Numbered from the stretch's first letter, positions 17,260-26,700 are shown. The stretch is 64,000 nucleotides of DNA from Bradyrhizobium sp. 4 (GCF_023100905.1 NZ_CP064686.1:868001-932000); one strand, 5' to 3'. Numbers and translations are program-made. Notes: a model not told the origin generated them from the sequence alone.

Positions 17260-19008
17260 CTAGAGCTTGTAGGCCGTCCGAAATCCGCCCCAGTGCCGGC
17301 CCTGCACGCGGATCGGAACGTCGATCTCGCGCATCATCACAGTATTTCCGTTGCCCATGTCGCGCGCATAGCTCTGCACCAGATACGAGCGCAGGTTGCG
17401 CGCGGCAGCCAACCCCGCCGGATCGTTGAACATCCGCCGGTTGCGGCTGTTGGCTGTGTTCCACGCGGCATCGCCCGGCCGCTGCGGATGCGAATAGATC
17501 TTGTTGTGCACCGGCAGGAAGCCGTTGCGATCGACCATGGCGCAGAACGCCAAGCGCAGGTCCTTTGCCAGAAACGCTTCCTGGAACGACGGCAGCGCGC
17601 GGTCGGCCCAGTCCAGATATCGGGTGCGGTACTGCTGCGGATTGGTTCCGGCGATTTCGGCATAATCGGCGTCGAAGAGGTCCTCGATCTTCACCTCGCC
17701 GCGAGCAACCGCCTGCTCGAAGATTCCGGTCAGCGCGTTGCCCGCCTCCATGGCACGGGTGACGAACTCCGTGTTCTCTTCATGGATCGACCAGAGCCTG
17801 TCCTCGATCTTCTCGCGGAGCGCGGCATCGGGATTGACGAATTGCGCGCGCGCGCCGGCCTTGGACTGCTTGACCACGCGCAGGCGGCAGGCGCCGACGC
17901 CTTCGAGGGTGCCTTCGATCATGGCTTGCGATGCAAGGCGGCCCGCGTCGGCGCCGCCGATCAGCACGCCGTCCATCGCTATCTCGTAGACCGGCAGCAC
18001 GCCGCGGGCGGTTTCGAGCTTGAGATGGCAGGGCAGCCGTTCGGTCTTGCGGCGATCGTCGTGCTCGCTCTGGCGCAGCAGCACGGCACAGCGCGATTTC
18101 AGTTTCTGTGCGAAGGCGGTCACGGCCTTGCCGGCGCTCGCGACGTTCTCGCCGTGGCTCTCGGCCGCCTTGGTCGCAGCATCGATCTCGGCCGCGCTTT
18201 CGCCGACCGAGATGATGAACTGCGACGCGCTTGTCGCGTTGCCGGAGACTTCGCTGGTCGTGGCGTTCTGTTCGGCGACCGCGCCGTTGACGGTCTCGAA
18301 GACCGGGCGGATGGCCTCGATCGCCTGCGAGATGCGGTGCACCGCATCCGCGGAGCCAGCGGCGTCGCGCTGCAGCGCGTCGATCTTTTTGGTGATCTCC
18401 TCCGTCGCGCCCTGGGTCTGCACCGCGAGTGCCTTGACCTCGGTGGCGACGACCGCAAAGCCTCTTCCCGCAGCGCCCGCGCGCGCGGCCTCGATGGTCG
18501 AGTTGAGCGCGAGCAGCGTCGTCTGCCGCGCGATCTGCGCGATCAGATTGACGACGTTGCCGATGGCGGCCGAGGATTCGCGCAGGCGATCGACGTTGGC
18601 GCGGGCTTCCTGTGCCGCGGCGCTGGCCTCGTCGGCGAGCTTGCCGGCCTCGCGAACCTGCGCCCCGATGCCCAGCGCCGACTGGGTGAACTTGTCGGCG
18701 GCATGGGCGAAGGTGGAGGCGTTCGATTGCGCGGCGTTGGTCCGGCCGGTCAGGGCGTCGGTGCGGTCGCGGATGGCGGCAAGCGTCGTCGCGGTCGCCT
18801 CGGCGCCGCCGGCCACCGAATTGGCGGCGCGCTCGAGCTGGCGAATCATGGCGCCCAGCTCGAGTTCCAGCAGTTCCAGGATTTCCTTGGCCGAATCGCT
18901 TTCGACGGCCGCGGCAGGCTCGGAATGGGCCGCCGGCTGTGCAGCCTGCGGGGCAGCCGCAGTTGCAGTCATGTCCGGCAGACGCTTCCGAAATAGTCCG
19001 AATGCCAT
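17260..19008 (-). CDS. Soluble chemoreceptor with PilZ-like and C-terminal sensor domains
   Basis: A 582-residue receptor. After an alanine-rich N-terminus there is the coiled coil with tip motif IARQTTLLALNSTIEAARAG, then a PilZ-like stretch beginning RRKTERLPCHLKLE (candidate RxxxR...c-di-GMP site, only partly matching), then the same C-terminal domain as its neighbour (GTNPQQYRTRYLDW to GRHWGGFRTAYKL). No transmembrane segments. The ATG at 19008 is preceded by AAGAGAGAC. It probably links second-messenger or internal redox/metabolic state to taxis; ligand unknown. Confidence 0.85.
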   Translation of the reverse strand: MAFGLFRKRLPDMTATAAAPQAAQPAAHSEPAAAVESDSAKEILELLELELGAMIRQLERAANSVAGGAEATATTLAAIRDRTDALTGRTNAAQSNASTFAHAADKFTQSALGIGAQVREAGKLADEASAAAQEARANVDRLRESSAAIGNVVNLIAQIARQTTLLALNSTIEAARAGAAGRGFAVVATEVKALAVQTQGATEEITKKIDALQRDAAGSADAVHRISQAIEAIRPVFETVNGAVAEQNATTSEVSGNATSASQFIISVGESAAEIDAATKAAESHGENVASAGKAVTAFAQKLKSRCAVLLRQSEHDDRRKTERLPCHLKLETARGVLPVYEIAMDGVLIGGADAGRLASQAMIEGTLEGVGACRLRVVKQSKAGARAQFVNPDAALREKIEDRLWSIHEENTEFVTRAMEAGNALTGIFEQAVARGEVKIEDLFDADYAEIAGTNPQQYRTRYLDWADRALPSFQEAFLAKDLRLAFCAMVDRNGFLPVHNKIYSHPQRPGDAAWNTANSRNRRMFNDPAGLAAARNLRSYLVQSYARDMGNGNTVMMREIDVPIRVQGRHWGGFRTAYKL

Positions 19009-19214
19009 CAGGTCTCTCTTGTCGGGGGACGGTCGGACGCTATTTTCGCAGGCTGGAATGAAATCAGGGTTAACGATGCCTGACATCTAGGCACGGGCCC
19101 ATACGGTGTTACCTTAAAGTCGTAGAGCCTCTTTCTTTCCAGGGGGGTGGCGGCCTATAAGGCCGCGCTTCCCACGCTCACCTTGGCGCACGATTCCCCT
19201 AGAGAAGATCACGC

Positions 19215-19961
19215 ATGGCCGGACATTCCCAATTCAAGAACATCATGCACCGCAAGGGGCGGCAGGATGCCCAGAAGTCGAAACTGTTCGGCAAACTGGC
19301 GCGGGAAATCACCGTCGCGGCCAAGCTGGGGACGCCCGACCCCAACATGAACCCGCGCCTGCGTGCGGCCATCACGGCGGCGCGCCAGGAGAACATGCCG
19401 AAGGACAATATCGAGCGCGCCGTCAAGAAGGCGCTCGGTAATGACGGCGAGAACTATGACGAGATCCGCTACGAGGGTTACGGACCCGGCGGCGTTGCCG
19501 TCATCGTCGAGGCGCTGACCGACAACCGCAACCGCGCGGCTTCCGACATCCGCTCCTTCTTCACCAAGTCCGGCGGCAATCTCGGCGAAACCGGCTCGGT
19601 GTCCTTCATGTTCGACCGCACCGGCATCGTCGAATACGACCGCAGCGTCGCCTCCGACGATGCGGTGCTGGATGCCGCGATCGAGGCCGGCGCCGACGAC
19701 GTGATCTCGAGCGAAGCCGGCCACGAGATCTATGCTTCGACGGAAGGCTATCGCGACGTCGCCAAGGCGCTGGAAGCCAAGTTCGGCGAGCCGCGCAAGG
19801 CCGCGCTGATCTGGAAACCGCAGAACACGGTCGCGGTCGACGACGAGACCGGCGAGAAGCTGCTCAAGCTGATGGACCTGCTCAACGAGCACGACGACGT
19901 CCAGCACGTCTACGCCAATTTCGAGGTGTCGGACGCGCTGCTGGCGAAGATGGGCGGGTAG
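19215..19961 (+). CDS. yebC: YebC/PmpR family regulator (TACO1-like)
   Basis: A 248-residue protein starting MAGHSQFKNIMHRKGRQD, the diagnostic YebC N-terminus, with EGYGPGGVAVIVE and the acidic C-terminal domain. Members act as transcription or translation factors; the gene next to ruvC is a widely conserved arrangement. Full length. Confidence 0.95.
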   Translation: MAGHSQFKNIMHRKGRQDAQKSKLFGKLAREITVAAKLGTPDPNMNPRLRAAITAARQENMPKDNIERAVKKALGNDGENYDEIRYEGYGPGGVAVIVEALTDNRNRAASDIRSFFTKSGGNLGETGSVSFMFDRTGIVEYDRSVASDDAVLDAAIEAGADDVISSEAGHEIYASTEGYRDVAKALEAKFGEPRKAALIWKPQNTVAVDDETGEKLLKLMDLLNEHDDVQHVYANFEVSDALLAKMGG

Positions 19962-20032
19962 GGGGCCACTTCCCCTGTTACTTCCGTTCTGTTTCTGTTT
20001 CCCCCACGGCGGCCAGCCGCTATCACTGGCCC

Positions 20033-20560
20033 ATGACGACGCTCCCGATTCGTGGCCCCGTTCGCATCATCGGCATCGACCCTGGCCTGCGCCGCACCGG
20101 CTGGGGCGTGATCGAGGCCGAGGGCAATCGCCTGATCTACGTCGCCTGCGGCTCGGTGGAGCCGCCGGACGATTTGCCGCTGGCGAGCCGGCTGCTCGCG
20201 ATCCATGAGGGGCTGGCCGCTGTCCTGTCCGGTCACAAGCCGATGGAAGCCGCGGTCGAGCAGACTTTCGTCAACAAGGACGGCGTCGCGACGCTGAAGC
20301 TCGGCCAGGCCCGCGGCGTCGCCATGCTCGCGCCCGCGATGTTCGGCATCAGCGTTGCCGAATACGCGCCGAACCAGGTGAAAAAGACGGTGGTCGGCGC
20401 CGGCCACGCCGACAAGCAGCAGATCGCGATGATGCTCAAGATCTTGCTGCCCAAGGCCGATCCGCCGTCCGCGGACGCCGCCGACGCGCTCGCCATCGCC
20501 ATCACCCACGCCCATCATCGCCAGAGCACCGCGCTGCGGCTGAAGGTGGCAGGCCTATGA
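20033..20560 (+). CDS. ruvC: Holliday junction resolvase RuvC
   Basis: The 175-residue nuclease resolves four-way junctions with RuvAB. The catalytic acidic motifs are visible: IIGIDPGLRRTGWGV at the N-terminus, AAVEQTFV in the middle, and the C-terminal DAADALAIAITH. Its stop overlaps the ruvA start (ATGA). Confidence 0.97.
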   Translation: MTTLPIRGPVRIIGIDPGLRRTGWGVIEAEGNRLIYVACGSVEPPDDLPLASRLLAIHEGLAAVLSGHKPMEAAVEQTFVNKDGVATLKLGQARGVAMLAPAMFGISVAEYAPNQVKKTVVGAGHADKQQIAMMLKILLPKADPPSADAADALAIAITHAHHRQSTALRLKVAGL

Positions 20561-21174
20561 TCGGCAAGCTCAAGGGCCTGATCGATTCCTACGGCGAGGA
20601 TTTCGTCATCCTCGACGTCGGCGGTGTCGGTTATCAGGTGCATTGCTCGACGCGCACGCTTCAGCATCTGCCCTCGCCGGGCGAGGCCGCCGTGCTGTCG
20701 ATCGAGACCTATGTTCGTGAGGATCAGATCAAACTGTTCGGCTTCCGCAGCGACCAGGAACGCGAATGGTTTCGCCTGCTCCAGACCGTGCAGGGCGTCG
20801 GCGCCAAGGTCGCGCTCGCCGTGCTCGGTACGCTGCAGCCGTCCGACCTCGCCAACGCGATCGCGTTGCGCGACAAGGCCGCGGTGGCGCGCACGCCCGG
20901 TGTCGGCCCCAAGGTCGCGGAGCGCATCGTCACCGAACTGAAGGACAAGGCGCCGGCCTTCGCCAATGTCGATCCGGCGGTCGTGCACCTCGCCGGTGCC
21001 GTCGACGACCAGCGCGCGCCGCGACCCGTGGCGGATGCGATCTCAGCGCTGGTCAATCTCGGCTACGGCCAGCCGCAGGCGGCGGCGGCGATCGCATCGG
21101 CCGCGCGCAGCGCGGGCGAGAGCGCCGGGACCGCGCAGCTCATCCGGCTGGGCCTGAAGGAGCTGTCGAAGTGA
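20557..21174 (+). CDS. ruvA: Holliday junction DNA helicase subunit RuvA
   Basis: The 205-residue protein has the N-terminal OB fold (MIGKLKGLIDSYGEDFV), two helix-hairpin-helix segments (QGVGAKVALAVLG and PGVGPKVAERIVTEL) and the C-terminal three-helix domain that contacts RuvB. It overlaps ruvC by four bases and precedes ruvB. Confidence 0.97.
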   Translation: MIGKLKGLIDSYGEDFVILDVGGVGYQVHCSTRTLQHLPSPGEAAVLSIETYVREDQIKLFGFRSDQEREWFRLLQTVQGVGAKVALAVLGTLQPSDLANAIALRDKAAVARTPGVGPKVAERIVTELKDKAPAFANVDPAVVHLAGAVDDQRAPRPVADAISALVNLGYGQPQAAAAIASAARSAGESAGTAQLIRLGLKELSK

Positions 21175-21194
21175 GCGCGGAAATGGTCAATCTC

Positions 21195-21285
21195 GTAGGG
21201 TGGGCAAAGCGAAGCGTGCCCACCATCTATAGAGCGATCAGCGACATGGTGGGCACGGCGCGAAGAGCGCCTTTGCCCACCCTAC
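21195..21285. repeat. Dispersed inverted repeat between ruvA and ruvB
   Basis: The left arm starting GTAGGGTGGGCAAAGCG reads as the reverse complement of the right arm ending CTTTGCCCACCCTAC, with GCCCACC/GGTGGGC also pairing inside. It is a frequent intergenic repeat type in Bradyrhizobium and here splits the ruv operon by about 130 bases. Confidence 0.7.
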
Positions 21286-21305
21286 GATTTTCGGGAGTCC
21301 GCTGA

Positions 21306-22364
21306 GTGAGCGATCCCAAGGCCAACCGCATGGTCACGCCCGAGCGCCGCAGCGACGATGTCGGCGACACCGCGCTGCGCCCGCAATCGCTGTCCGATTT
21401 CGTCGGCCAGCAGCAGGCGCGCAAGAATCTGTCCATCTTCATCGAGGCGGCGCGCAAGCGCGGCGAGGCGCTGGATCACGTGTTGTTCGTCGGTCCCCCC
21501 GGCCTCGGCAAGACCACGCTGGCGCAGATCGTGGCCAAGGAGCTCGGCGTCGGCTTTCGTGCCACGTCGGGCCCGGTGATCGCCAAGGCCGGCGATCTCG
21601 CAGCACTCCTCACCAATCTCGAAGAGCGCGATGTGCTCTTCATCGACGAGATCCATCGCCTCAGCCCTGCGGTGGAAGAAGTGCTCTATCCCGCGATGGA
21701 GGATTTCCAGCTCGACCTCATCATCGGCGAGGGCCCGGCGGCGCGCTCGGTGAAGATCGAGCTGTCGAAATTCACCCTCGTCGGCGCCACCACGCGCGCC
21801 GGCCTGCTCACCAATCCCTTGCGCGACCGCTTCGGCATTCCGATCCGGTTGAATTTCTACACGATCGAAGAGCTTGAGAGCATCGTCACCCGTGGCGCAC
21901 GCGTGCTCAACGTCGGCATGAGCGCGGATGGCGCCAACGAGATCGCGCGACGCGCGCGCGGCACGCCACGCATCGCCGGCCGGCTGCTCCGCCGCGTGCG
22001 CGATTTTGCCTCGGCGGCCGATGCCGACAGGATCGATCGCAAGATTGCCGATCACGCGCTGAGCGCGCTCGAGGTCGATGCCGCCGGCCTTGATGCGATG
22101 GACCGCCGTTACCTCACGACCATCGCACAGAACTATGGCGGCGGCCCGGTCGGCGTCGAGACGATGGCCGCCGCCTTGTCCGAGCCGCGCGACGCGATCG
22201 AAGACATCATCGAGCCCTATCTGATCCAGTGTGGCTATCTGCAGCGGACCCCGCGCGGCCGCCTGCTCACCTCGCACGCCTTCCGCCATCTCGGGATAGC
22301 CGAGCCCTCGCGCGATGCGGCGGCACAGTTCGGCCTGTTCGGCACCGACGAGAGCGACGACTGA
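21306..22364 (+). CDS. ruvB: Holliday junction branch migration ATPase RuvB
   Basis: The 352-residue AAA+ motor starts at a GTG. Walker A is GPPGLGKTTLAQ, Walker B LFIDEIHRLSP, sensor GATTRAGLLTNPLRDRFG with arginine finger, and a C-terminal winged helix (GYLQRTPRGRLLT). Full length. It forms the RuvAB motor with the upstream genes. Confidence 0.97.
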   Translation: MSDPKANRMVTPERRSDDVGDTALRPQSLSDFVGQQQARKNLSIFIEAARKRGEALDHVLFVGPPGLGKTTLAQIVAKELGVGFRATSGPVIAKAGDLAALLTNLEERDVLFIDEIHRLSPAVEEVLYPAMEDFQLDLIIGEGPAARSVKIELSKFTLVGATTRAGLLTNPLRDRFGIPIRLNFYTIEELESIVTRGARVLNVGMSADGANEIARRARGTPRIAGRLLRRVRDFASAADADRIDRKIADHALSALEVDAAGLDAMDRRYLTTIAQNYGGGPVGVETMAAALSEPRDAIEDIIEPYLIQCGYLQRTPRGRLLTSHAFRHLGIAEPSRDAAAQFGLFGTDESDD

Positions 22365-22492
22365 TCTGGGCAAGTGCAGCCTACTCGGGCCGTCATGATT
22401 TCCGGTCATCTCGTGCAGAGGGTCTGCACAAACGCACCCCATTTCCGCTCCAATAGGGCCGCATCAACAAACTGCATCACGATCGGACTGCC

Positions 22493-23410
22493 ATGATCAC
22501 GCGCCGTCATTTCTTCCGTTCCATCGGCGGCCTGTCCGCCCTCGGTGTATCGACCGCGGCCTATGGCGTCGGCGTCGAGCCGATGCTGCGGCTTCGGGTC
22601 ACCCGCTATCATCCAACCCCGCGGCAATGGCCGGCGGATTTTCCGCTGAAGATCGCCGTGATCGCCGACATCCACGCCTGCGATCCCTGGATGTCGCTGG
22701 AGCGAATCGAAGCCATCGTCGATCGCACCAATGCGCTCAACGCGGATATCATCGTGCTGCTCGGCGACTATGTCGCCGGTCTGCACCAGGTCACGCGCAT
22801 CATTCCGGCGAACGAATGGGCCAAGGTGCTGGCCGGCCTGAAAGCGCCGCTCGGCGTCCATGCCGTCATGGGCAATCATGATTATTGGGCGGACAGGACC
22901 GTGCAGCAGGCCGGCCACGGGCCGACGGTCGCGCATCGCGCGCTGGAGGCGGCCGGTATTCCCGTCTACGAGAACGACGTCATTCGGCTCACCAAGGATG
23001 GTCGCGCGTTCTGGCTCGCCGGCCTCGGCGATCAGCTCGCCTTTCTGCCGGCGCGACGCTTCCGGAGCACGGGGCGCTTCGGCGCCGACGATCTCGACGC
23101 GACGCTTGCCAAGGTCACCGATGATGCGCCGATCATCCTGCTCGCGCATGAGCCCAATATCGCGCCGCGCGTGCCCGCCCGCGTCGCGTTGCAGCTGTCC
23201 GGCCACACCCATGGCGGTCAGGTCCGCCTGCTCGGCTGGTCGCCGGCGGTTCCGCCGCAGCACGGCCTCCGGCTCGCCTACGGTCATGTCCGGCTGAAAT
23301 GCGACGTCATCATCTCCGGCGGCCTCGGTTGCAGCATCATGCCGCTCCGCGTCGGCGTGCCGCCGGAGATCGTCGAGGTGACGCTGGGTCGGGGGCCTTT
23401 GATCGTCTAG
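22493..23410 (+). CDS. Exported calcineurin-like metallophosphoesterase
   Basis: A 305-residue protein. The N-terminus TRRHFFRSIGGLSALGV resembles a twin-arginine signal or a membrane anchor. The two-metal phosphoesterase motifs are complete: IADIHACDPW, LLGDYVAG, GNHDYW and SGHTHGGQ. It resembles the YaeI/YkoQ group acting on lipid or phosphodiester substrates; the substrate is not known. It lies just before the interrupted ybgC and is the last intact core gene here. Confidence 0.88.
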   Translation: MITRRHFFRSIGGLSALGVSTAAYGVGVEPMLRLRVTRYHPTPRQWPADFPLKIAVIADIHACDPWMSLERIEAIVDRTNALNADIIVLLGDYVAGLHQVTRIIPANEWAKVLAGLKAPLGVHAVMGNHDYWADRTVQQAGHGPTVAHRALEAAGIPVYENDVIRLTKDGRAFWLAGLGDQLAFLPARRFRSTGRFGADDLDATLAKVTDDAPIILLAHEPNIAPRVPARVALQLSGHTHGGQVRLLGWSPAVPPQHGLRLAYGHVRLKCDVIISGGLGCSIMPLRVGVPPEIVEVTLGRGPLIV

Positions 23411-23478
23411 CCGCGCTTGCGCAGCCGGCCGTTTTTGCGCAAAACGGACTGGTTACCGAAAGCGAAGAGGCTCGTGAC

Positions 23479-23580
23479 GTGACAGCTCATCTCGACGGCG
23501 AGATCCGCGACGGCCGCCACCACATGCAGGTCCGCGTCTACTACGAGGACACGGATTTCCCTGACTTGCCATTGTCGTAG
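23479..23580 (+). pseudogene. ybgC: 5' fragment of ybgC (acyl-CoA thioesterase), cut by insertion
   Basis: A GTG-started frame encodes MTAHLDGEIRDGRHHMQ and then VRVYYEDTDF, the N-terminus and catalytic-Asp motif (YYEDTDFSG...YHANY) of the Tol-Pal-linked YbgC thioesterase. Homology ends at 23559 and a stop comes seven codons later. ybgC and tolQRAB-pal normally follow ruvB in this order of bacteria; nothing of them follows here. The position coincides with the end of the serine recombinase gene, so the break is the left border of an inserted element. Confidence 0.8.
23541..23565. other. Probable left attachment junction (attL) inside ybgC
   Basis: The ybgC reading frame and the 3' end of the minus-strand serine recombinase overlap here. 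Chromosomal homology ends around GACACGGATTTCC. The recombinase stop codon itself lies in ybgC sequence, so the integrated and excised forms of the recombinase would differ at the last residues. The exact core is not determinable without the right junction or an empty site. Confidence 0.6.
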
Positions 23581-25244
23581 TAGGCAAACGTGCTGATTTC
23601 TCGCGCCTTGCTGCGGTTTTCTGGGAAAAGGTTCTTGCCGTAAAGCGCGGAGCTGTTCAGGTAGGGCGTATATTCGTAGGGCATCCGCTTGCGAACCGGA
23701 TGCACTACTATGCATTCGATCAAGTTGCGGAAGGCTACGCGAGTTTCGATCGCCTTCGGATTGGCCTTGAGCGCGGTGACCAGTCTTCTAACCTCCGAAC
23801 GGTATCGGTCACCGAATTTCGGGTGATCGAAGCCAATGACATTTTCGCCGCCAGCGCCCAGCAGCCGCAAGCGCTCTTCAACGCTTTCCCGCTCCAGGTC
23901 GCACTCATCGATGCGCTTGAGCAACTCGTCCGGCTTCCGGCGGCTATTTGCGATGGCATATGACAGGCGTTCCATCTCGGTAGTCAACACGCGGCGTCGA
24001 CGCTCTAGCTTAGAGTGTTCGCTGCCCTTGTTCCGATCATTTTTGCGCTCCTCCTTCCAGGCACACATCGCCTCTTCAATGGCTTTCGGCGAAAGCAATT
24101 TCAGTTGGATTTGGTCGGAGGCATCCTCGAGCAGAACGTCCATGTCGAAGCTACGGGTGTGCTCGCACGTGCCCCGCTGATGCGCGCTCGCGCATGCCGC
24201 GCGCGGTGCACCGTTACGCGAGGATTGAGCGATTCGCATGTGGCCATTGCAGACGCCGCACCGGAGCACACCGGCAAGCGGGTGCTCGTTGTTGCGCGGG
24301 ATCACGGCGCGACGCCGCGGCTTGCCAGTCGGTCCGAACATAGATACGGCGCGCGCGCTACGAACCTCATGCGCTCGATTCCAGAGCGCTTGCGGCACGA
24401 TCCGTAGCTCCGGCTTCTTAACTATGATGTGGCGCTCTTCTGGATTGCGGCGCTTCTGTTTCTTCTGGGTCTCCGGGTTGAGAATTGTCGAGCGAATGTT
24501 CCAATGTATCTCGCCTATATATAGATCGTTGCCGATAATACCGCGACCATGCCGGCCGCCTGTAATGCACTGGTGATTCCAGGTGGTACGATCAGCCTTG
24601 TTCTTGTGACGAGTTGCCCCTGGTGAGGGCACGCCTTCGCGGGTGAGATCAGCGGCGATAGTTCGGGTCGAGCGGCCCGCTGCATATTCGCTGAAGATGC
24701 GGAGCACAATCTTTGCTTCGTTGTCATCGATCACGCGTTCGCCCGGCGCGCCCGGCCTCGGTCGATAACCATAGGCGCATGAGCCAGGAATTCTTCCGTT
24801 GGCAACAGCGTTGTCATGGCCGCGCCGAACCTTTTCGGCGAGCTGCGGCTTGTAAATCGTGTTGTAGAGACTTGCGATGCTGATGTCAGTGGCGGTCGCA
24901 TAGACCCCCTTCTGATCCATCAGCTCAACGCCGTTGAACTCGAAAACCTGCTTGAGACGCTGGATGGTTGCGGGATCGCGCGACAAGCGGTCGAAATGCT
25001 CAACCACGACTACGTCAAAGTCCCGGTTTCTCACACCGTTGAGTAAACGCTGATAGCCGTCCCGCGCACCTTCGGTAAGACCAGATTTTGCGGCATCGAC
25101 AAACTCGCCGATGACATCGAGGTCGTTGCGCAATGCGACCTTCCGGCAGAGCAATAGCTGACCATCAATCGAGGTCGCCTTTTGCATGTCGCTGGAATAA
25201 CGGGCGTATAGTACGGCCGTTTTCTTCGATGACGCTGTCGTCAT
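23541..25244 (-). CDS. Large serine recombinase (site-specific integrase)
   Basis: A 567-residue enzyme. N-terminal resolvase domain with VLYARYSSDMQ (nucleophilic serine near residue 17) and VVVEHFDRLSRDP; recombinase domain from GRIPGSCAYGYRPRPG; zinc ribbon with LRCGVCNGHM and CEHT; then a coiled-coil region and C-terminal part. It catalyses integration and excision between attP and attB. It lies at the junction with ybgC and points into the core genome, the usual position for the integrase of the element it mobilises. Apparently intact. Confidence 0.9.
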   Translation of the reverse strand: MTTASSKKTAVLYARYSSDMQKATSIDGQLLLCRKVALRNDLDVIGEFVDAAKSGLTEGARDGYQRLLNGVRNRDFDVVVVEHFDRLSRDPATIQRLKQVFEFNGVELMDQKGVYATATDISIASLYNTIYKPQLAEKVRRGHDNAVANGRIPGSCAYGYRPRPGAPGERVIDDNEAKIVLRIFSEYAAGRSTRTIAADLTREGVPSPGATRHKNKADRTTWNHQCITGGRHGRGIIGNDLYIGEIHWNIRSTILNPETQKKQKRRNPEERHIIVKKPELRIVPQALWNRAHEVRSARAVSMFGPTGKPRRRAVIPRNNEHPLAGVLRCGVCNGHMRIAQSSRNGAPRAACASAHQRGTCEHTRSFDMDVLLEDASDQIQLKLLSPKAIEEAMCAWKEERKNDRNKGSEHSKLERRRRVLTTEMERLSYAIANSRRKPDELLKRIDECDLERESVEERLRLLGAGGENVIGFDHPKFGDRYRSEVRRLVTALKANPKAIETRVAFRNLIECIVVHPVRKRMPYEYTPYLNSSALYGKNLFPENRSKAREISTFAYYDNGKSGKSVSS

Positions 25245-25428
25245 GTCGGTCCTTTATCGGCTGCCCCGAGCCGTGATTTTCATCCCGTGCGACCTGACGT
25301 CCGATAGCGCGCGCCAACTCAAACCAGATTTCCTCATTGTCCGGATTATCCCAGCTCTGAGGATGTGAGGGGGCGAGCGGTCGAATGATCGCTCGTTGTC
25401 TTCGGAGAGATCGGGTGCGGGTACGCAT
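25165..25428 (-). CDS. Small protein overlapping the recombinase start
   Basis: An 87-residue frame whose 3' end overlaps the first 80 bases of the recombinase gene in another frame. It begins MRTRTRSLRRQRAI and contains NPDNEEIWFELARAIGRQVA, a plausible helical segment. The long overlap suggests either a coupled accessory gene or a chance frame. No ribosome binding site is clear. Function unknown. Confidence 0.4.
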   Translation of the reverse strand: MRTRTRSLRRQRAIIRPLAPSHPQSWDNPDNEEIWFELARAIGRQVARDENHGSGQPIKDRHDDSVIEENGRTIRPLFQRHAKGDLD

Positions 25429-26348
25429 TTGCAAACTCGCGAGCAGAAGCTAGCCTAAATTTCTGCGCTGCGCTACAGCCAAGCCGCAGCGATTACTCGC
25501 AACGCTTCTCGCATGCTGACTTCGGCAGCGTCGAATGAAAATGAAATTGTTGAAGTGCCGCGGCGCGCGTGAGGGCATTCCTAGCGATGAGGCGCGTAGT
25601 CGAGAGCAGATACGCTAAGCAAAGCGGAGTAAAAATACTTGCGGGTGACGGCGACGAAGTCCGTGGCTGCGTGAGCTGTGCCTAGCGGACCCGTTCTCGG
25701 TCATGAGGCTTCTCGTACAGATGTGTAGTGGCCGGCGCGGAGCGCCGGCTCGTCCATCAACCGCTGGCGGACGGATTGTCGCGCACAGCCCAGACGCCGT
25801 GGTTCGACCCAAGGAACCGTCGCTGGTTGGGGCTTTCTTATTCCGTTGGTTTGATGACCCTTGCGTCGAGCGTCCAAGAGCAAGCAATCGCGTGTGGGTG
25901 AGCTCCGCAAGCGCGCGTCGAAAAAGCACTGTCAGAAAAACGCTTACTTCTGACAGAGTCCTCCCGTTCCGGCATCCAAGCAGTTCAAAACTGAACTCGC
26001 TTCAGCTCCCGTCCGGCGTCTGGATCCCCGCGGATTTCCTCCCTGTCGGCTGGCGAGACACCGTCGATGATGCCCCGTGGCGCCTCACCAGCGCTGGCGA
26101 TATACGCGACCCGCTGGCCTGTGGTGGGAAGAGCACGCCGAGTCTGCCGTCTCGGCCAAGATCGGGTTGGACAGGATACCTTCGCCGTTTTCCACGAGGA
26201 ATCAGCCAGCCCGCAACGGGAATCGCGGCTCCGTCGAGGCATTAGGATGGCCGCCTCGGTGCGTCGGAGTGGTGTAATTATGTTTTGTCCTATTTTATTG
26301 AACGTCTTCGCGTTTATGCGTCCATGTTTTGTGGGAACGGAGACCACG
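25429..26348. other. About 900 bases with no supportable gene
   Basis: Several long open frames exist on both strands (for example 25703-26245 plus and 25985-26347 minus) but they overlap each other, lack ribosome binding sites and match no family I recognise. This looks like decayed DNA behind the recombinase. Confidence 0.5.
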
Positions 26349-26700
26349 ATGCCAAAGCATCAGACCTCGCTTGAAAAGATCGAGCGCAAGAAGGATGACG
26401 CTGTCTTCCTAGTGTGTGAGTTCACCAAGCTCGGCGGTGAAGATCAGGCCTTGCGCGCGCTTCGCACCGCTCTGGGCAAGGGCCGTCTTGTACGGCTCGG
26501 CCACGCCCCATGGCCGTGCCAGTCCCTCGAGGCTGACGCCGGATGGCTTCACCGGCGCGGCGCGTCAAGCGCTCGACGAGCGTGGCGTGGAAGGAGAACC
26601 TACCGAAGCCGAAAGTGCCCTATGATGAGGGCCTTCTCGACTCAGATTCCCGTCAAACCCGGTCGTCCCTCAAGGCCGCCTCTCGCGTAAAGGTCCTGAT
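26349..26700 (+). pseudogene. Frameshifted DUF6088-like (AbiEi-type) gene
   Basis: Three successive frames carry parts of one protein: first TSLEKIERKKDDAVFLVCEF and LRTALGKGRLVRLG, then LTPDGFTGAARQALDERGV with EPTEAE, then YDEGLLDSDSRQTRSSLKAA. The order and content resemble DUF6088 proteins, related to type IV toxin-antitoxin antitoxins (AbiEi). At least two frameshifts break it. No toxin partner is visible nearby. Confidence 0.6.
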
